Part shown: one piece after another, positions 21,532-33,436 of the stretch
Position numbering within the stretch: position 1 is the stretch's first letter
How the letters are laid out: every line of letters starts with the position of its first letter
DNA from: Platanthera guangdongensis
Taxonomy: Eukaryota > Streptophyta > Magnoliopsida > Asparagales > Orchidaceae
Length of the DNA stretch: 64,000 bases
Direction: 5' to 3'
NCBI GenBank assembly: GCA_039583875.1
Contig: CM077159.1
Span: forward strand, 1,572,812 to 1,636,811
Program-made: the position numbers and the translations under genes
Notes under the pieces: generated by a model
Told to the model about the DNA's origin: nothing
The model's database searches: none
Seen by the model: the letters and a program-made list of their open reading frames with translations, nothing else

Positions 21532-23408
21532 TGTTGGATCCCTAGTTGATTTTTGTTAGGTTCACTAGCTTAGGATGTGACCCATCATGTATAGCCATGG
21601 TCAAGTTTGTATCCTAGAGTATAGGCCAAGTCCTTAGGTTCTATTTCAGATGGACCAGCTATCAATAAGACCTTCAGAGACTTCAGACTTAGAGGTTTTC
21701 AAGGCTAAGTAAAGTGAGTTCGACGTTCGTCGAACTCAGCTCGACGAAAGGTTTTCTGCGCTCGACGATCGTGAGACATTTCTTGGTGCTGAGCTCGACG
21801 ATCTTAATTCTCTGTTCGACGAATTGTTGAGGTTCTACATCAAGCCAAAGTCAGGACAACTTCAGAATTTTTCTAAGTCCAGCTTCAAGCTTTGGTCGAC
21901 GAATTAGATTCTGAGCTCGACGAACTTGGACCCCAAGTTCTCAACTTCTCAAGTCGACGAAGTCAGCTTCTCAGGTCGACGAATGCAGTTCTCCACTCGA
22001 CGAATTCTGAATTCAGAGGATTTGTGTCGACACTTATGGCATGTGTCGACACCAGATAATTTATGTTGACATCAGAAGATTTGTGTCGACACCAGGATAT
22101 CACTCAACACTAATTTATGTCGACACTAGAAGATTTGAGTCGACACCAAGATCAATCAGTCGATATTGATAGTTATCTGCTCGACGATTTTGGTTCTCAG
22201 CTCGACGAATGTAGATTGTCTGTTCGACGAAGGTTGTAGCAGCATTGACTTGAAGACTATTTCTTTTATCTGGTCGACGAACTCCTCAACTCAGCTCGAT
22301 GAACTCAAACTCAGCTTGACGAATTGCGTTATTCGTTCGACGAATCCAGATTAGGTCTTCTTCAGTTTTCCCGTCCCGTTTCTTGGCGATGATTCCGGAG
22401 TTATTAATGCCAGATCTTCTTGGAATGTTACCGTTAGAACGCGCAATTAATCATGGATTATCTCATGCCGTTTTTCCATGGGACAGTTGGGGAAATCTTT
22501 GATTGCCGCTTCCTTTCAAGGCCGACTGCAATTACTGCTCAACATTCGAATTTCGAATGTTCTCAGTCAGTCAAAAAAAAGATATAGAAAAGAAAGGATC
22601 AAGTACTACCAGTGATACAGTCAGACAGTCACACACTGCAAGCAATACAGATAATCAGACAGACACTCAGATTTCACAGAAGAACAACCACATAGAAATC
22701 AAAAGTTCTACTGCAATCAGCCTCAACCAGAGAACATCTTCAAGAAGAAGAATAAGAACAACCAATCACTATCAAGAGTCTTCTTCTGTCAATTCTCAGG
22801 ACAACTTCAAAGGACAACAAATTTCAATATGTCAAAGAAGTCCCTGAAGCATCTCTGGTCCAGGCACTCTAGGTCTTTGAAGACCTATCACCCTGAAGCA
22901 GTGCTCCAGCATTCCTGATACAATCAAGATCTCAGGGGGAGCAACACCTGCTAACATCAATCCACAGTCTTCTCAGTTGCTTTGAGAAAGAGAAGACACC
23001 ATCACCCTTATTTATAATTCCTGTACAGGGTTTTAATTCCCTTCAAAATTATTCTGGTTACAAGTCTCCTTCCAAAAGACTTGAGGTTTTGGTTTTTGAG
23101 AACCTGAACAAAAGCTCATTGGTGTCAGGCACTTGATCAAAAACCTGAGTGTATTCCTACCAGGGTGGTAGAAGAGTGGATGTACCCAGGTTGGGGAACC
23201 ACCATAAAAGTTCTTGTGTGGTCTGCTTGCCCTTTTCTTTTGTTTTGGCTGTGATCTGTGATTGCTTAGTTTACTGTGCTTTGTTTATTTTATTTGCTGA
23301 CTTGTTCATTTAGGAATACAACAAAAGTTCTAAAGATTTTTTAAGAGAGCACAATACTCTATTCACCCCCCCCCCTCTAGAGTATATCAGATCCACCTTG
23401 CACTTTCA
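21532..23408 (+). repeat. Sire-1 3' LTR
   Basis: 1877 bp, uninterrupted, from TGTTGGATCCC to GCACTTTCA. Palindromic array at about 21718-22345, core promoter block at 23175-23209 (TATA changed to CATA), C run at about 23366-23376. It lacks about 108 bases of the array present in the 5' LTR. It shows the empty-site sequence for the Cop-2 insertion. Confidence 0.93.
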
Positions 23409-24385
23409 CAATTGTAGCACGTCGGCGGTCCCCTAGAGTGAGAACCTCCAGGCGTCCACTTGCTCTTCTCACCGGACCTGGAAGTGTGAGACTTTTTCCT
23501 CCACCTACTCCCTTCAGACTTTCCCTGGGATTAGGGAGGCTTCCCTTCCTCTTGCTTGGGAGTGAAACCCTTACGAAGTTGGGTTCGCTCCAGATCACTC
23601 TCCAATGTCCTGGCAGCCTCAACTAGCTCATTAAAACTAGCCCTCTTCATGGAAATGAGGGGTTGCCTCAGATTCTCCCTCAGCCCTTGATAGAAGAGGT
23701 TATCCCTCTCTACATCATCTAACATCATCGTTCCCGCGTAATGACCCAAACGTGTGAACTCCTGCACATACTCGTCCACCGTCTTGTCTCACTGCATTAA
23801 GTGCAGAAACTGCCTCTGAAGGGCCAGCCGTGTAGAAACTGGAATGTACCTCTTTGGAAAAGCATCCCCAAATTCTTCCATCGACGGGGTGCGCCCAGGA
23901 AATTGGCGGCCTCTATGGCTCACCCACCATAACTTGGCGCCTCCTTATAACATGAACGCTGCATACTCAGATTTCTTCTCTTCTGGCATCTCTGCCGACC
24001 TCAAAAGCTCTTGAATCCGAGCCGACCAATCCTCTGCATCAGTTGGCTTACCAACTCCCTTGAACGACGGGGGATGGAAGCTCAGAAAGTACTTCATGTG
24101 CCGGTCTCCATGTCCGACAACCACCATTTCCGCCAAAGGCTCCACTCGCCTGGCTTCTCCGCCTAGCATGGCCGTTGCCGTATCCGGTGTAGCAGGGGTT
24201 GCTACCTGAGCTGTCGCTGCAGCTTGGGCTACCACCATCGCTTCTGTAAGCATGCTGCAGAAGTCGGTCGGGTTTACACCCGTGCCTAAAAGACCCGGAG
24301 CGGTAGCGATGCTCGCCGAAAGCTCTTCTCTTGCTCTCGACGCACCCGCCTCATTGCTTGCACTCTTTAAGAAAACAAGAAACAA
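23409..24385 (-). pseudogene. Gyp-A gag, N-terminal and central part
   Basis: On the minus strand an Ala-rich leader is followed by a Retrotrans_gag domain: FLSFHPPSFKG, then DKTVDEYVQEFTRLGHYAG and FYQGLRENLRQPL. It ends with PPTCYN, the first half of the knuckle continued at 373. In-frame stops occur near 23932 (after FML), near 23790 (after HLMQ) and near 23538 (after GKPP). No ATG opens the frame: the apparent start at 24385 is a TTG, so the true start is uncertain or lost. Confidence 0.85.
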
Positions 24386-24484
24386 GGAATCAGTCTCTAA
24401 TATTAAGACTTAAACATAAGGACACTCATGGTCCCGCGTTACTCTTATGTGGATAACTTCTCTACGCACCGACCTTGAATCAAA

Positions 24485-24500
24485 CCTGGCTCTGATACCA
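24485..24500 (-). other. Gyp-A primer-binding site
   Basis: Minus strand TGGTATCAGAGCCAGG, three bases inside the 5' LTR edge and complementary to initiator tRNA-Met. It fixes the orientation of the element and of its LTR. Confidence 0.9.
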
Positions 24501-24503
24501 AAT

Positions 24504-27095
24504 TGTAACATCTCTCATGTAATGACCGTATAATATGGGTCCGGCCGGGGCCCCACAACATACAGACACCACAGTTTCAGTATTATAAAATGATATAGCT
24601 ACCCAATCTCAAAACTCATAACACAACACAATGGAAACAACAAGCAAGACTAGAAGTTATCCACGTCTACAAGAGTAACAAAATGGCCTTATGGCCTCAG
24701 AACAAGAGTGAGTCCAAACTCCAATAATACATCCGTCATAAAAGTACATAAGCACACCTAGTCTACCTCGGCATACAAGTCGGTTACATGGGCATCATAC
24801 ACACACTGTCATAAAAGTAGAGAAGCAACAAAAAGGTAACACTTCATGAGGCTTAGGCCTTTCTGGCCGGCGAGCTAGCTCCTGCTTGCGATCCTTGCCC
24901 TATAAAAATTATTAGTAACGTGGGTCAGCAAAGGCTGACCTCGAACTGTGTAACAAACAAATCTCCTCCCGGCCACCCCTAATGGACCCCGGGGTACTCC
25001 TCCTACCTACAAGTTAGCACTTCGTATGCAATAATCATAAGCAAGAAAAACAAATAAGGAAACAGGCTTGGATGTCTCAAACATCATACATGTTCTCTAT
25101 TGTTGAGCATATAATAATAGAGCCTACTATACAACATGAATGCAACACCAGGGCTTCACCCAAGGCACCCTATAGCATATGCATCTAGCACAACATCGCA
25201 TCATTTGGGTACTCATCATTTCCCCATTAGCATAAAGCCGCAAACAAAAGGGGAACCACAATCCCCCAACGGCATACAAGCCGCCACACGGTACTCTTGC
25301 CAAGGCCCCACCAGCTCACGCTCGTAGAACCGGGCTTGCCGGCAAACTCGGACTTCTCATGTCAGGATTCCTTCCAACACACTGACTGATTCTATGAACC
25401 CTTGCTGGACCCCACCCGCTCATGGCCTCATTGCCCGGGCTTGCCCCATGCTCGGCGTTCTCGCCAGTCTCACAAAAGGGGACTAGTCTCGCCGGGACAC
25501 TTTCCACATATGACTTGCACATCACGGGATAGCCAGCCGACCACGGAGACACAGCCACGCCTTGGCACATCACAATCCAAGACAATTCCACCCTAATCCC
25601 TCATTCGTACTACAGCATTCCCGTGCACCAAGGAAACCATCTACCACCCATGCGGAGCTAACCTTGTCCACCAAGGAAACCATCTACCGCCAATGAGGAG
25701 CTAATCTTGTCCGGTACCGGCCACACGTACTCACGCAAGATAAATGGAAGAACACCACAAACATCGCACACATCACAAACAGCCTCTTGCCGCAACGGAT
25801 CTCTACGAATCCTTAAACCTCGTATGCAACATCACTGAGTCGGACTAACAGTCGCGACTACGTCTTCACCCACCATGCCTAATCCACTAACGAAGCGGAT
25901 CTCTAATGCAAAGACATGCCGAGGACGTACTAACCTTGGCGACCCAAACCCCTCTCATGTGAGAGTTTGGTGCCCAAAAACTAGAAAATAAAAGATGCTA
26001 AACATGCATCCTAAACCAAGAGGAGAAGTGTCGTTACCCTCCGACTCCTCTTCCTAGCCATGGAAAAATAGCCGAATGAAAACCTTTGCAACGATTTAGC
26101 CTCCACGGATCTGGACTCGGCTCGCAATTTGGAGCACCGAAACCTCTCTAACAGCTGGATCTCCTTCACCGTCCTCCGCGCTCTCCCTTCTCTCTAGATC
26201 TTAGATGGAGAAAACTGTGACTGGAACAATGCCGATTATGAAACCCTACTCTCGGGTATATACCAAACAAAAAGACCCCCAGCCATCGGATCCCACACAA
26301 AGGAATGCACGGCTGCGATCCGAGTCCAGCCTAGAAATGGGCCGAACACTGCATCCCGTCAAGGACACCCCGTGGCAACCCGTCCTGAACTCCGCTCGAT
26401 GATCGTCGAACAAAAATCGTCGACCGTTGCCGAATCCTCGAACGGAGAGTCACTAGCACTCGTCGAACCAGCCAAGTCGTCGAACTGAGTTCCCAGGCAA
26501 AATCGTCGAACACAGATCCAAATCGTCGAACGGAGATCCAAATCATCGAACGCAGCTTGCTGGGGAAAATCGTCGAACGCAGATCCAAATCGTCAAACGG
26601 AGATCCAAATCGTCGAACGCAGCTTGGCACAGCAGGACACGCTCTGTGACACGCCCGTGTCATAGGCCGTGTACCCCTGCCCGTGTCGATACCTCGCCCG
26701 TGTCGACACAACTGTGTCAACACAACTTTGTCGACACAACTGTGTCGACAACATCATGTCGATACCTCTGTGTCGACACCACCACTATCTCGACTCAACG
26801 GTGTCGACACAACTATGTCGACACCACCGTGTCGACACCTCTATGTCGACACCACCGTGTCGACACCTCTGTGTCGACACTCTAGAGAACACGCCTGTGA
26901 TACGGGCTCCGACACGGGCGTGTCCCCCACAAGTCGATGAACTGAGCGAAAAAAATGTCGACTTCCCAGGCTCTCAGCGAACCCGGTTCGACACAGCCAT
27001 AGACACGCCCGTGTCCTTGGCCGTGTGACCCTCACCAAGCCCCAAAAATGGTTCTCGATGCTTCTCGTCCTTCTTTCAGATTTTGGGGCGTTACA
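24504..27095 (-). repeat. Gyp-A 5' LTR
   Basis: 2592 bp, on the minus strand TGTAACGCCCCAAAATC...GAGATGTTACA. It resembles the Gyp-B LTR in edges, in ACACGGGCGTGTC words and in a TATACCCG stretch before the presumed transcript start (about 26255-26270). The palindromic array lies at 26396-27015. Small frames here match no protein. Confidence 0.88.
26396..27015. repeat. Palindromic array in Gyp-A LTR
   Basis: Three sub-blocks. At 26396-26625, eight or more TCGTCGAAC words followed by GGAGATCC/GCAGATCC. At 26650-26700, GACACGCCCGTGTC. At 26698-26885, about fourteen ATGTCGACACC/GTGTCGACAC words 15-20 bases apart. The last word is the same as in the Sire-1 LTR although the elements belong to different superfamilies. 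Confidence 0.88.
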
Positions 27096-27718
27096 GTACC
27101 TCCCTTCGGCGCAGAGGATAGCATTGGAGAACGAGTTCCTGAAGTTGGTTCAAGGAGACAGTATCGTGGAAGAATATCTCCACGAGTTTACTCGAGTGAG
27201 TCGGTATGTTATCTCCACCATCGCAGATGAGGAGCGCAAGATGAATCGATTCTATGAAGGGTTGAGAGATGATTTGAGGCTACTACTCTCGGGGCCTATG
27301 ACGCAGGGCTTCTTGACCGTAGTCAACACGGCCCGGTCCTTGGAGAAGGATATGAAGAGCGTCCAAGCAAAGAAAAACTCTGGTGTTAAGAGGTCGGAGT
27401 TCAAAGTGACGAACTCCTCAAATTCTGTGTTCCGAAAGTGGAACAAGAAAGCTAGGACTTCGGGTCCAGCCCCCTCTGCTGCTGCTTCTGGGGTGACTAC
27501 GGGTTGGACCCCGGGCGCATGTTACAACTGTAGGAACCCAATGCATTATGCCCGTGAGTGCCGGGGTGGACGTCCAAAGTCGGAGTTGAAGCTGGAAGCA
27601 ATGTATAAAGGAAACGGCAAGGCGGTGGAGTCGACTGCATCCCATTATGCTCCGGCCCAACCGAGGGTGTATAATCTTGGCCAACAGGAGGCCATCAAAC
27701 AGGCGGATGTGGTGACAG
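27096..27718 (+). pseudogene. Gyp-B gag, C-terminal two thirds
   Basis: Begins inside the Retrotrans_gag domain (YLPSAQRIALENEFL), continues with VEEYLHEFTRVSRYV and FYEGLRDDLR, and has a CCHC-type knuckle CYNCRNPMHYAREC at about 27520-27561, with Met in place of the usual Gly before His. It ends YNLGQQEAI...VVTG at 27718. The N-terminus is missing because of Gyp-A. No stop occurs in this part. Confidence 0.9.
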
Positions 27719-27794
27719 GTAAAATTTAAATTTATAGTAAGTTAATCTTTTAAATACTTGTTATGTGCATGTTACCTTACCACTGCTTGTTTAG
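27719..27794 (+). other. Putative intron between gag and protease (Gyp-B)
   Basis: ACAG|GTAAAATTT opens and CTTGTTTAG|G closes a 76-base AT-rich insert. Skipping it keeps the frame (phase 1) from VVTG into FVLICENPARALFDTGA. Read through, gag stops three codons in (TAA at 27727). The position equals those of Gyp-A (92-162) and Gyp-E (43728-43831). Confidence 0.65.
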
Positions 27795-30700
27795 GATTTG
27801 TTTTGATTTGTGAAAATCCGGCAAGAGCACTCTTCGATACAGGAGCTTCACACTCCTTTTTGTCCGAAGAATTCATATCGCGCATCGGAGTACCTTCTTC
27901 GATGGCAAAGGACAAGTTGGTTGTGTTGTTGCCCACTGGGTGTTCGATGCGCGCGGATAGAATCTGTGGCGTGAAGATTCGAATTGGGAGCCAGGTGTTC
28001 CATTTGCAAGCGTCGTTATTGCCACTAGTGGAATTCGACGTTATATTTGGCATGGACTGGCTCTCGGAGTAGCGAGCCTATATTGATTGCGGTAGCAAGG
28101 AATTCAAGCTGGGAGCAGGTCGTGAGACGACTTTCATGGGCTTGAAGGGGTCGAGCAAGACGTTGATGTCTGCTCTTTAGGTGGTGAAGGCGGTTCGTGT
28201 CGGTGCAGAACTATTCTTTACACTAGTGGAGGTCGCAAAGCTTTAGCACGCGTTAGATAGTATTTCAGTGGTATCGGAGTACCCTGATGTGTTCCCTAGC
28301 GATCTTCCTGGAGCCCCGCCGCAGCGGGAGATAGATTTTATGATAGAGCTCGTACCATGTGCAAAGCCTGTGTCACACTCTCCATATCAGCTAGCGCCTA
28401 CGGAAATGGGGGAGCTGAAGGTTCAACTGCAAGAGTTGTTGGAGCAAGGGTATGTGCGTCCAAGTTCATCGCCTTGGAGCGCGCCGGTCCTCTTTGTTAA
28501 GAAGAAGGATGGAAGCTTGAGGCTATGTATTGATTATCGGGAGCTCAACAAGTTGACGGAAAAGAACAAGTACCCGTTCCCTCGGATTGATGATCTATTC
28601 GATTAGTTAGTCGGGTCGACGTTGTACTCAAAGTTGGACCTCAAGTCCGGGTACTATCAGCTGCGAATAAGGGGGAGTGATATCCCGAAGACAGCGTTCA
28701 GTATGAGATACGGGCATTACGAGTTTACGGTCATGCCGTTTGGGCTGACTAATGCGCCGTCAGTGTTCATGGATTTGATGAACAGGACCTTCAGGGAGTA
28801 CTTGGACAATTTTGTGATCGTCTTCATCGATGATATTTTGGTGTACTCGCAGAGTGAGGAAGATCACTTCAGGCATCTTCATTTGGTTTTGGAGACGCTA
28901 AGGAGGAATCAATTGTACGCCAAGTTCTCGAAGTGCGAGTTTTGGTTGTACTCAGTGGCGTTCCTCGGTCATATAGTGAGTGGGAAGGAATTGCAGTGGA
29001 TCCCGCGAAGATTACTGCGATACGAGAGTGGCCTGAGCTTTCTACGGTAGCGGAAGTCCGGAGCTTTCTGGGGCTTGCCAGCTATTATAGGCGCTTCGTA
29101 GAGAACTTCTCACGGATACCGTTACATCTCACTACTTTGACGAGGAAGGTGCAGAAGTTCGTTTGGACGCCAGAGTGCGCGCGAGCTTTTGAGGAGCTGA
29201 AATGTCGGTTGACCACGACGCCTGTGTTGAGTTCGTTGAGCGGGACTGAAGGTTATGAGATTTATAGTGATGCTTCGGGCAGTGGTTTGGGTTGTGTGCT
29301 GTTACAGCATGGAAGCGTTATAGCATATGGCTCGAGACTGCTGAAGGTGCACGAAAGGAATTATCCGGTCCATGACTTGGAGTTAGCGACCGTGATTTTT
29401 GCCTTGAAGCTGTGGAGACATTATTTGTACGGTGTGAAGATTGATATCTACACCGATCATAAGAGCCTGAAGTATTTGATTGATCAGAAAGATCTGAATA
29501 TGCGGCAACGTAGATGGATAGAGTTCCTGCGGGACTATATATTCAAGATCCACTACGTGCCTGGTAAAGATAATGCGGTTGCGGATGAGTTGAGTCGTAG
29601 AGCCCCAGCTAAAGCCAATTGGCTGTCTGTTCATGACGAGCAGTTGGTTCGGGAGTTAGAGGCGTTGGAGATCTTTTGCGTTGATAAGCAAGCAAGTGAT
29701 GAAGCAGTACTGAATTAGACTGAAGTCCAATATGACCTGGCTAATCGGATTCGGCAGGCGTTGGATATGGATATCCACATGAAGCAACTCATGATAGAGG
29801 CTCTGGATGGGTCAAATTCCCAATTCGTTGTGGAGGATGGATTACTTTGGAAAGACGGTCGTCTGTGCATCCCAAGCGTGGGCAATTTATGGGTGGAATT
29901 GTTGTACGAGGCGCATGATACTAAGTACTCGATTCACCCAGGGAGCACGAAGATGTACCGCGATGTTAAGAAATTGTTCTGGTGGCCAGTACTGAAAAAG
30001 GATGTGGCGTTGTACGTGGCGAAGTGCCAAACTCGCGCCTTGGTGAAGGCGGAGTGCCAAAAGCCGGGAGGATTCTTGAAATCCTTGCCTATTCCAGAGT
30101 GGAAGTTCGACGACATTACTATGGACTTTGTGCACGGGTTTCCAAGGTCACAAAAGGGGAACGACGCCATTTGGGTGGTCGTAGATCGTCTAACGAAGGT
30201 GTCGCATTTCATTTCGGATAGGAAGGATGATCCGGTTGAGAAATTGGCAAAACTATATGTAGGCAATATTGTGTGGCTTCATGGTGTGCCCCGCAGCATC
30301 ATGAGTGACCGAGATGGGCGGTTCACGTCCATTGATTGGAGGCTTGTGCAGCAGATGTTGGGAACAAAGCTGAGTTTTAGCACAGCCTTTCATCCGCAAA
30401 CAGATGGGCAGACCGAGAGGGTCAATAGGATAATGGAATACATGCTTCGCATGTGTGTCTTGGACTTTGGAAAGCAATGAGAAGACCACCTATACTTGGT
30501 GGAGTTTGTGTACAACAATATCTACCAGGAGAGTATTCAAATGGCGCCCTTCGAGGCCCTATATGGTAGAAGATGTCGCACGCCGTTGTCCTGGTTGGAA
30601 ACGGGTGAGTCAAAGTTGTACAAGCGTCAAGAGGTGGATGATGCTACTTCATTGGTGTGAACCATTCGGGAGAGGTTGCTAATCGCTCAGGACCGTCCGG

Positions 30701-31180
30701 CGAAGTACTATATTGCCAAGAACCTGAACATGGAGTTCGTTGTGGGCGACTGGTGTACTTAAAGATCAAGCCGTTCAAGGGTGTCTCACGGGTGCGGCGA
30801 TTGAAAAAGCTAAGCCCGAGGTACCTTGGGCCGTTTGAGGTTCTGGAGCGGGTTGGTGAAGCAGCCTATCATTTGAAGCTATCAGTGGAGCTTAGTGGTC
30901 TACATGATGTATTCCATATATCGGTGCTACGGAAGGCGGTGCAAGAGCCTACGCAAGTGATCGCGGTCGATCAAGTGCCGATTGATAGTGGGTTGACGAC
31001 AAAGGTCAAGCCTATACGAATTGAGGATTCAAAAGTCAAGTGGCTACACAATAAAGAGCTCAGGATGGTCAATGTCCGTTGGGCCAATTGCGGTCGAGAA
31101 GAGCTCTCTTGGGAGAGAGAGAAGAGTATGCTTGACGAGTACCCGGAGTTGTTCCGCTCAGGTACAATTTTAGTTTTATG
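27795..31180 (+). pseudogene. Gyp-B pol (protease, RT, RNase H, integrase, chromodomain-like)
   Basis: Protease LFDTGASHSF at about 27832 and IFGMDW at about 28052. RT from about 28268 with RLCIDYREL and FIDD at 28823-28834. RNase [11 protein letters not shown]...YTDHKSLKY to about 29610. Integrase at about 29860-30560 with FVHGFPRS, SDRDGRF and HPQTDGQTERVNR. The zinc-binding CxxC of integrase reads CQTR, so one Cys is lost. A tail with LGPFEVLERVG and DSKVKWLHNKELRMVNVRW resembles chromovirus C-termini. Defects: stops near 28073, 28178, 28604, 29716, 30478 and 30657, a 1-base frameshift near 28985 and another near 30700. Confidence 0.88.
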
Positions 31181-31216
31181 CTTATCTTTCCTTCATGTAA
31201 TTTCGGGGCGAAATTC

Positions 31217-31234
31217 TTTTAAGAGGGAGAGAGC
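31217..31234 (+). other. Gyp-B polypurine tract
   Basis: TTTTAAGAGGGAGAGAGC directly precedes the 3' LTR. Confidence 0.8.
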
Positions 31235-33436
31235 TGTAACACCCCAAAACTCAAAAGAGCAACGGGTGGGGTTTCGGGCCAAATTTGGAATTTGGCAGGG
31301 GGCACACGGCCTGGGACACGGGTGTGTCCCCGGGCGTGTCGAGCTGGTTCGACGATCTGGTCATGTGTTCGACGATTTTGGATTCGACGATCCTCGAGCA
31401 GAGAACACGGCCTGTGACACGAGCATATCCCAGGCCGTGTCGAGAGGGGTTCGACGATCTGGTCGCGTGTTCGACGATTTTGGATTCGACGATCGTCGAG
31501 CAGAGAACACGGCCTCGGACACGGGCATGTCCCAGGCCGTGTCGAGAGGGGTTCAACGAACGTCGCTCGACGAAGTGTCGAGACAGTGAACACGGCCTGG
31601 AGCCCAGGCGTGTTCAGGTTTGACACGGGCGTGTCACAGTGGACACGGGCGTGTCTGACACCCGTGTGAGTCTTGGGTTGTTTTCATGGCTGTGTCGATG
31701 GGGGTACACGGCCAACCACACGGCCGTGTCCGTTGGAACACAGGCGTGTCAGGTCGAACACGGGCGTGTCAGATGCCCGTGTGTTTTTCGAGACGCATCG
31801 ATTTTGACGGCGAATGAGAGACACAGCCCTGGACACGGGCATGTCACAGGCCGTGTTCGGCCCAGATTCTGCATTTTAGATCTGGATCGTGGCCGTTCGT
31901 TTCTTTAATTCGGGATCCGAAGGATGGGGGCTGTTAGTGCTTGGATATACCCGGGATTGCACCATTAAAACCCTCATTTCACATGAGAGGTTCTCTTTCT
32001 AAAGTATATAGAGAGAGGAGAGCAAAGGAGGAAGAAGAAGCCTAGATCTGGTCACCGCTCGCGAACCGACTTCGGATATACGGAGGCAAAGAGAGTGCGG
32101 TGCTTTTCATCCGCTTACATTTCCATGGCGCCAAGGAAGAACGCTAGGGTATCGATTATCTACTTGAGCATGTGAAGGTCTACTTCTTTTGCATAGGAAG
32201 CCAGCTCTTGCGAGTTTGCGGTGAGTTTGAGGCGTTCCTTTGGATAGATATGTAAAGTCACCGTTGTGTAGAGTTCGTAATCGAGAACGGATATAGGCAT
32301 GATGTGTGAAGCCTATCAAGACAAGTTGGTCTGGATCGGTGATGTTGCATTGCATAATGACTGGATTAGACTCCGTGTGAATGTTTGTTTTTCGGGTTTT
32401 CTACGAGGTAGATTGCAACAGGGAGCCTTGGGGATTAACTCCATGGTGCACCCGGAAAACTCGGCGGATGCGTGATTCTTCCATCTTGGTGGCCTGGGAG
32501 CCAACTTGTATATAACTGGGTAATGTAATATTGTGCATTTGATTCACGGGCTTCGAGGAAACTTAACTCATGTCGGTGATTTTAAATGTCGTGACAAGTG
32601 AGCAACGGGTTGAGTGGAACCGTTCCTGCTCCATGCGGTTCGGTTTTGAGGCCTACCAAGGGCATAGAGGTCGGGTCTTTGGCTATCGATGATTTTAAGT
32701 GTCATGACTTCTGCTTATAGGATGTTGATGATTTTAAGTGTCATAACTTCTGCCTAAAAGACTCAAATGCTCACGTGTGGTGCCGTCCAAGTGGCGGTGG
32801 TGGGACCGCGGTTTTGACCGGGTTCACCAAGAATGTGCCCTGAGTGCACGGGGTGTGTGGCCGTGTGAGCCTACGCCTGTGATGTAGTGACATTACTATA
32901 CTGTTGGATTATACTAATAAAGTGCAGGGAAGGAGCATCGCCGCCCCGTGTTGGGGACGGGATCGTTATAATTTGGTCAGTAATGCTGAGCGTTGCTTTT
33001 GTTTGCCACCGTGCGGTGGATTGTGCTTGCATGTATTGCTGGACCAAGCGGTCAATAGCGGGCCAAAGCCCATATTGCAAAGCCAGCCCTCGAAGGCCTA
33101 ATTGGAGTGTTTTACTTGCTTTTGTTCATGTATGACCGGCCTGCATGCCGTGGTATAGAAAACATGTAATATTAGTAAATCATTTGTAAGGCCTTAAGGC
33201 GAGTACTTGTGTATGTACTTCATTCCTTTTTGGCTTGTTAGTGGACATTCATGCTTGTTGCTGGGTTCTTTTAATTGCAACTATTTAAACCGCTTCCGCT
33301 AGAATTCTCTGTGTAGTACGTTGTGATTGGTTGGATGGTTTCCATTGAGTAACCACCCGGTCTATCTGGGGTATATGGTGTCGGGCCCCAGCCGGACCTA
33401 CTGCTATATGCTATGCGACGGATAGGGGGTGTTACA
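31235..33436 (+). repeat. Gyp-B 3' LTR
   Basis: 2202 bp, TGTAACACCCCAAAAC...GGGGGTGTTACA. Array at 31300-31870, then TTGGATATACCCGGG at about 31943 and a purine-rich presumed leader. The remaining 1.4 kb shows no gene or further repeat. The following sequence from 33437 is copia coding. Confidence 0.9.
31300..31870. repeat. Palindromic array in Gyp-B LTR
   Basis: Alternating ACACGGCC/GGACACGGGCGTGTC words and TTCGACGATC words. A unit of about 110 bases holding both kinds (roughly 31370-31480 and 31440-31550, partly overlapping in phase) is repeated imperfectly in tandem. The words match those in the LTRs of Gyp-C and Gyp-A. Confidence 0.85.

Larger units (their letters stand above)
374..23408 (+). 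mobile_element. Sire-1: Sirevirus-like copia with env-like frame
   Basis: A complete element with TG...CA LTRs. The 5' LTR is 374-1956 plus 12280-12688, split by Cop-2; the 3' LTR is 21532-23408. Between them lie a primer-binding site, gag with coiled coil, PR-INT-RT-RH in copia order, a 2.8 kb env-like frame and a polypurine tract. Extra env-like coding after pol, a coiled-coil Gag and large size are recognised Sirevirus traits. It carries many nonsense codons and is dead. It sits inside the gag zinc knuckle of Gyp-A with a near-perfect 5-bp target duplication (CAGTT/CAATT). Confidence 0.92.
23409..27095 (-). mobile_element. Gyp-A, right part (5' LTR and gag N-terminus)
   Basis: Minus-strand gypsy: 5' LTR 24504-27095, primer-binding site 24485-24500, then gag to the Sire-1 junction at 23409. 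The LTR edge at 27095 (GGGGCGTTACA on plus) abuts a gypsy gag of opposite orientation, which begins mid-domain at 27096, so Gyp-A is inserted in Gyp-B. The other end lies off the left edge. Confidence 0.88.
27096..33436 (+). mobile_element. Gyp-B: chromovirus-like gypsy, 3' portion
   Basis: Plus-strand gypsy from mid-gag (27096) through PR-RT-RH-INT and a chromodomain-like tail to a polypurine tract and a 2202-bp 3' LTR. Its 5' LTR and gag start are displaced beyond the window by Gyp-A. The LTR edge at 33436 cuts into a copia GAG-pre-integrase, so Gyp-B is inserted in Sire-H. Several stops and frameshifts make it inactive. Confidence 0.9.

Noticed and set aside
26698..26885. CRISPR-like regularly spaced repeats
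   Set aside because: Spacers are very short and similar, words are imperfect palindromes, there are no cas genes, and the context is a plant retrotransposon LTR.
27795..31180. Endogenous pararetrovirus
   Set aside because: Integrase, a chromodomain-like tail, a polypurine tract and an LTR identify a Ty3/gypsy retrotransposon; no movement or coat protein region is present.
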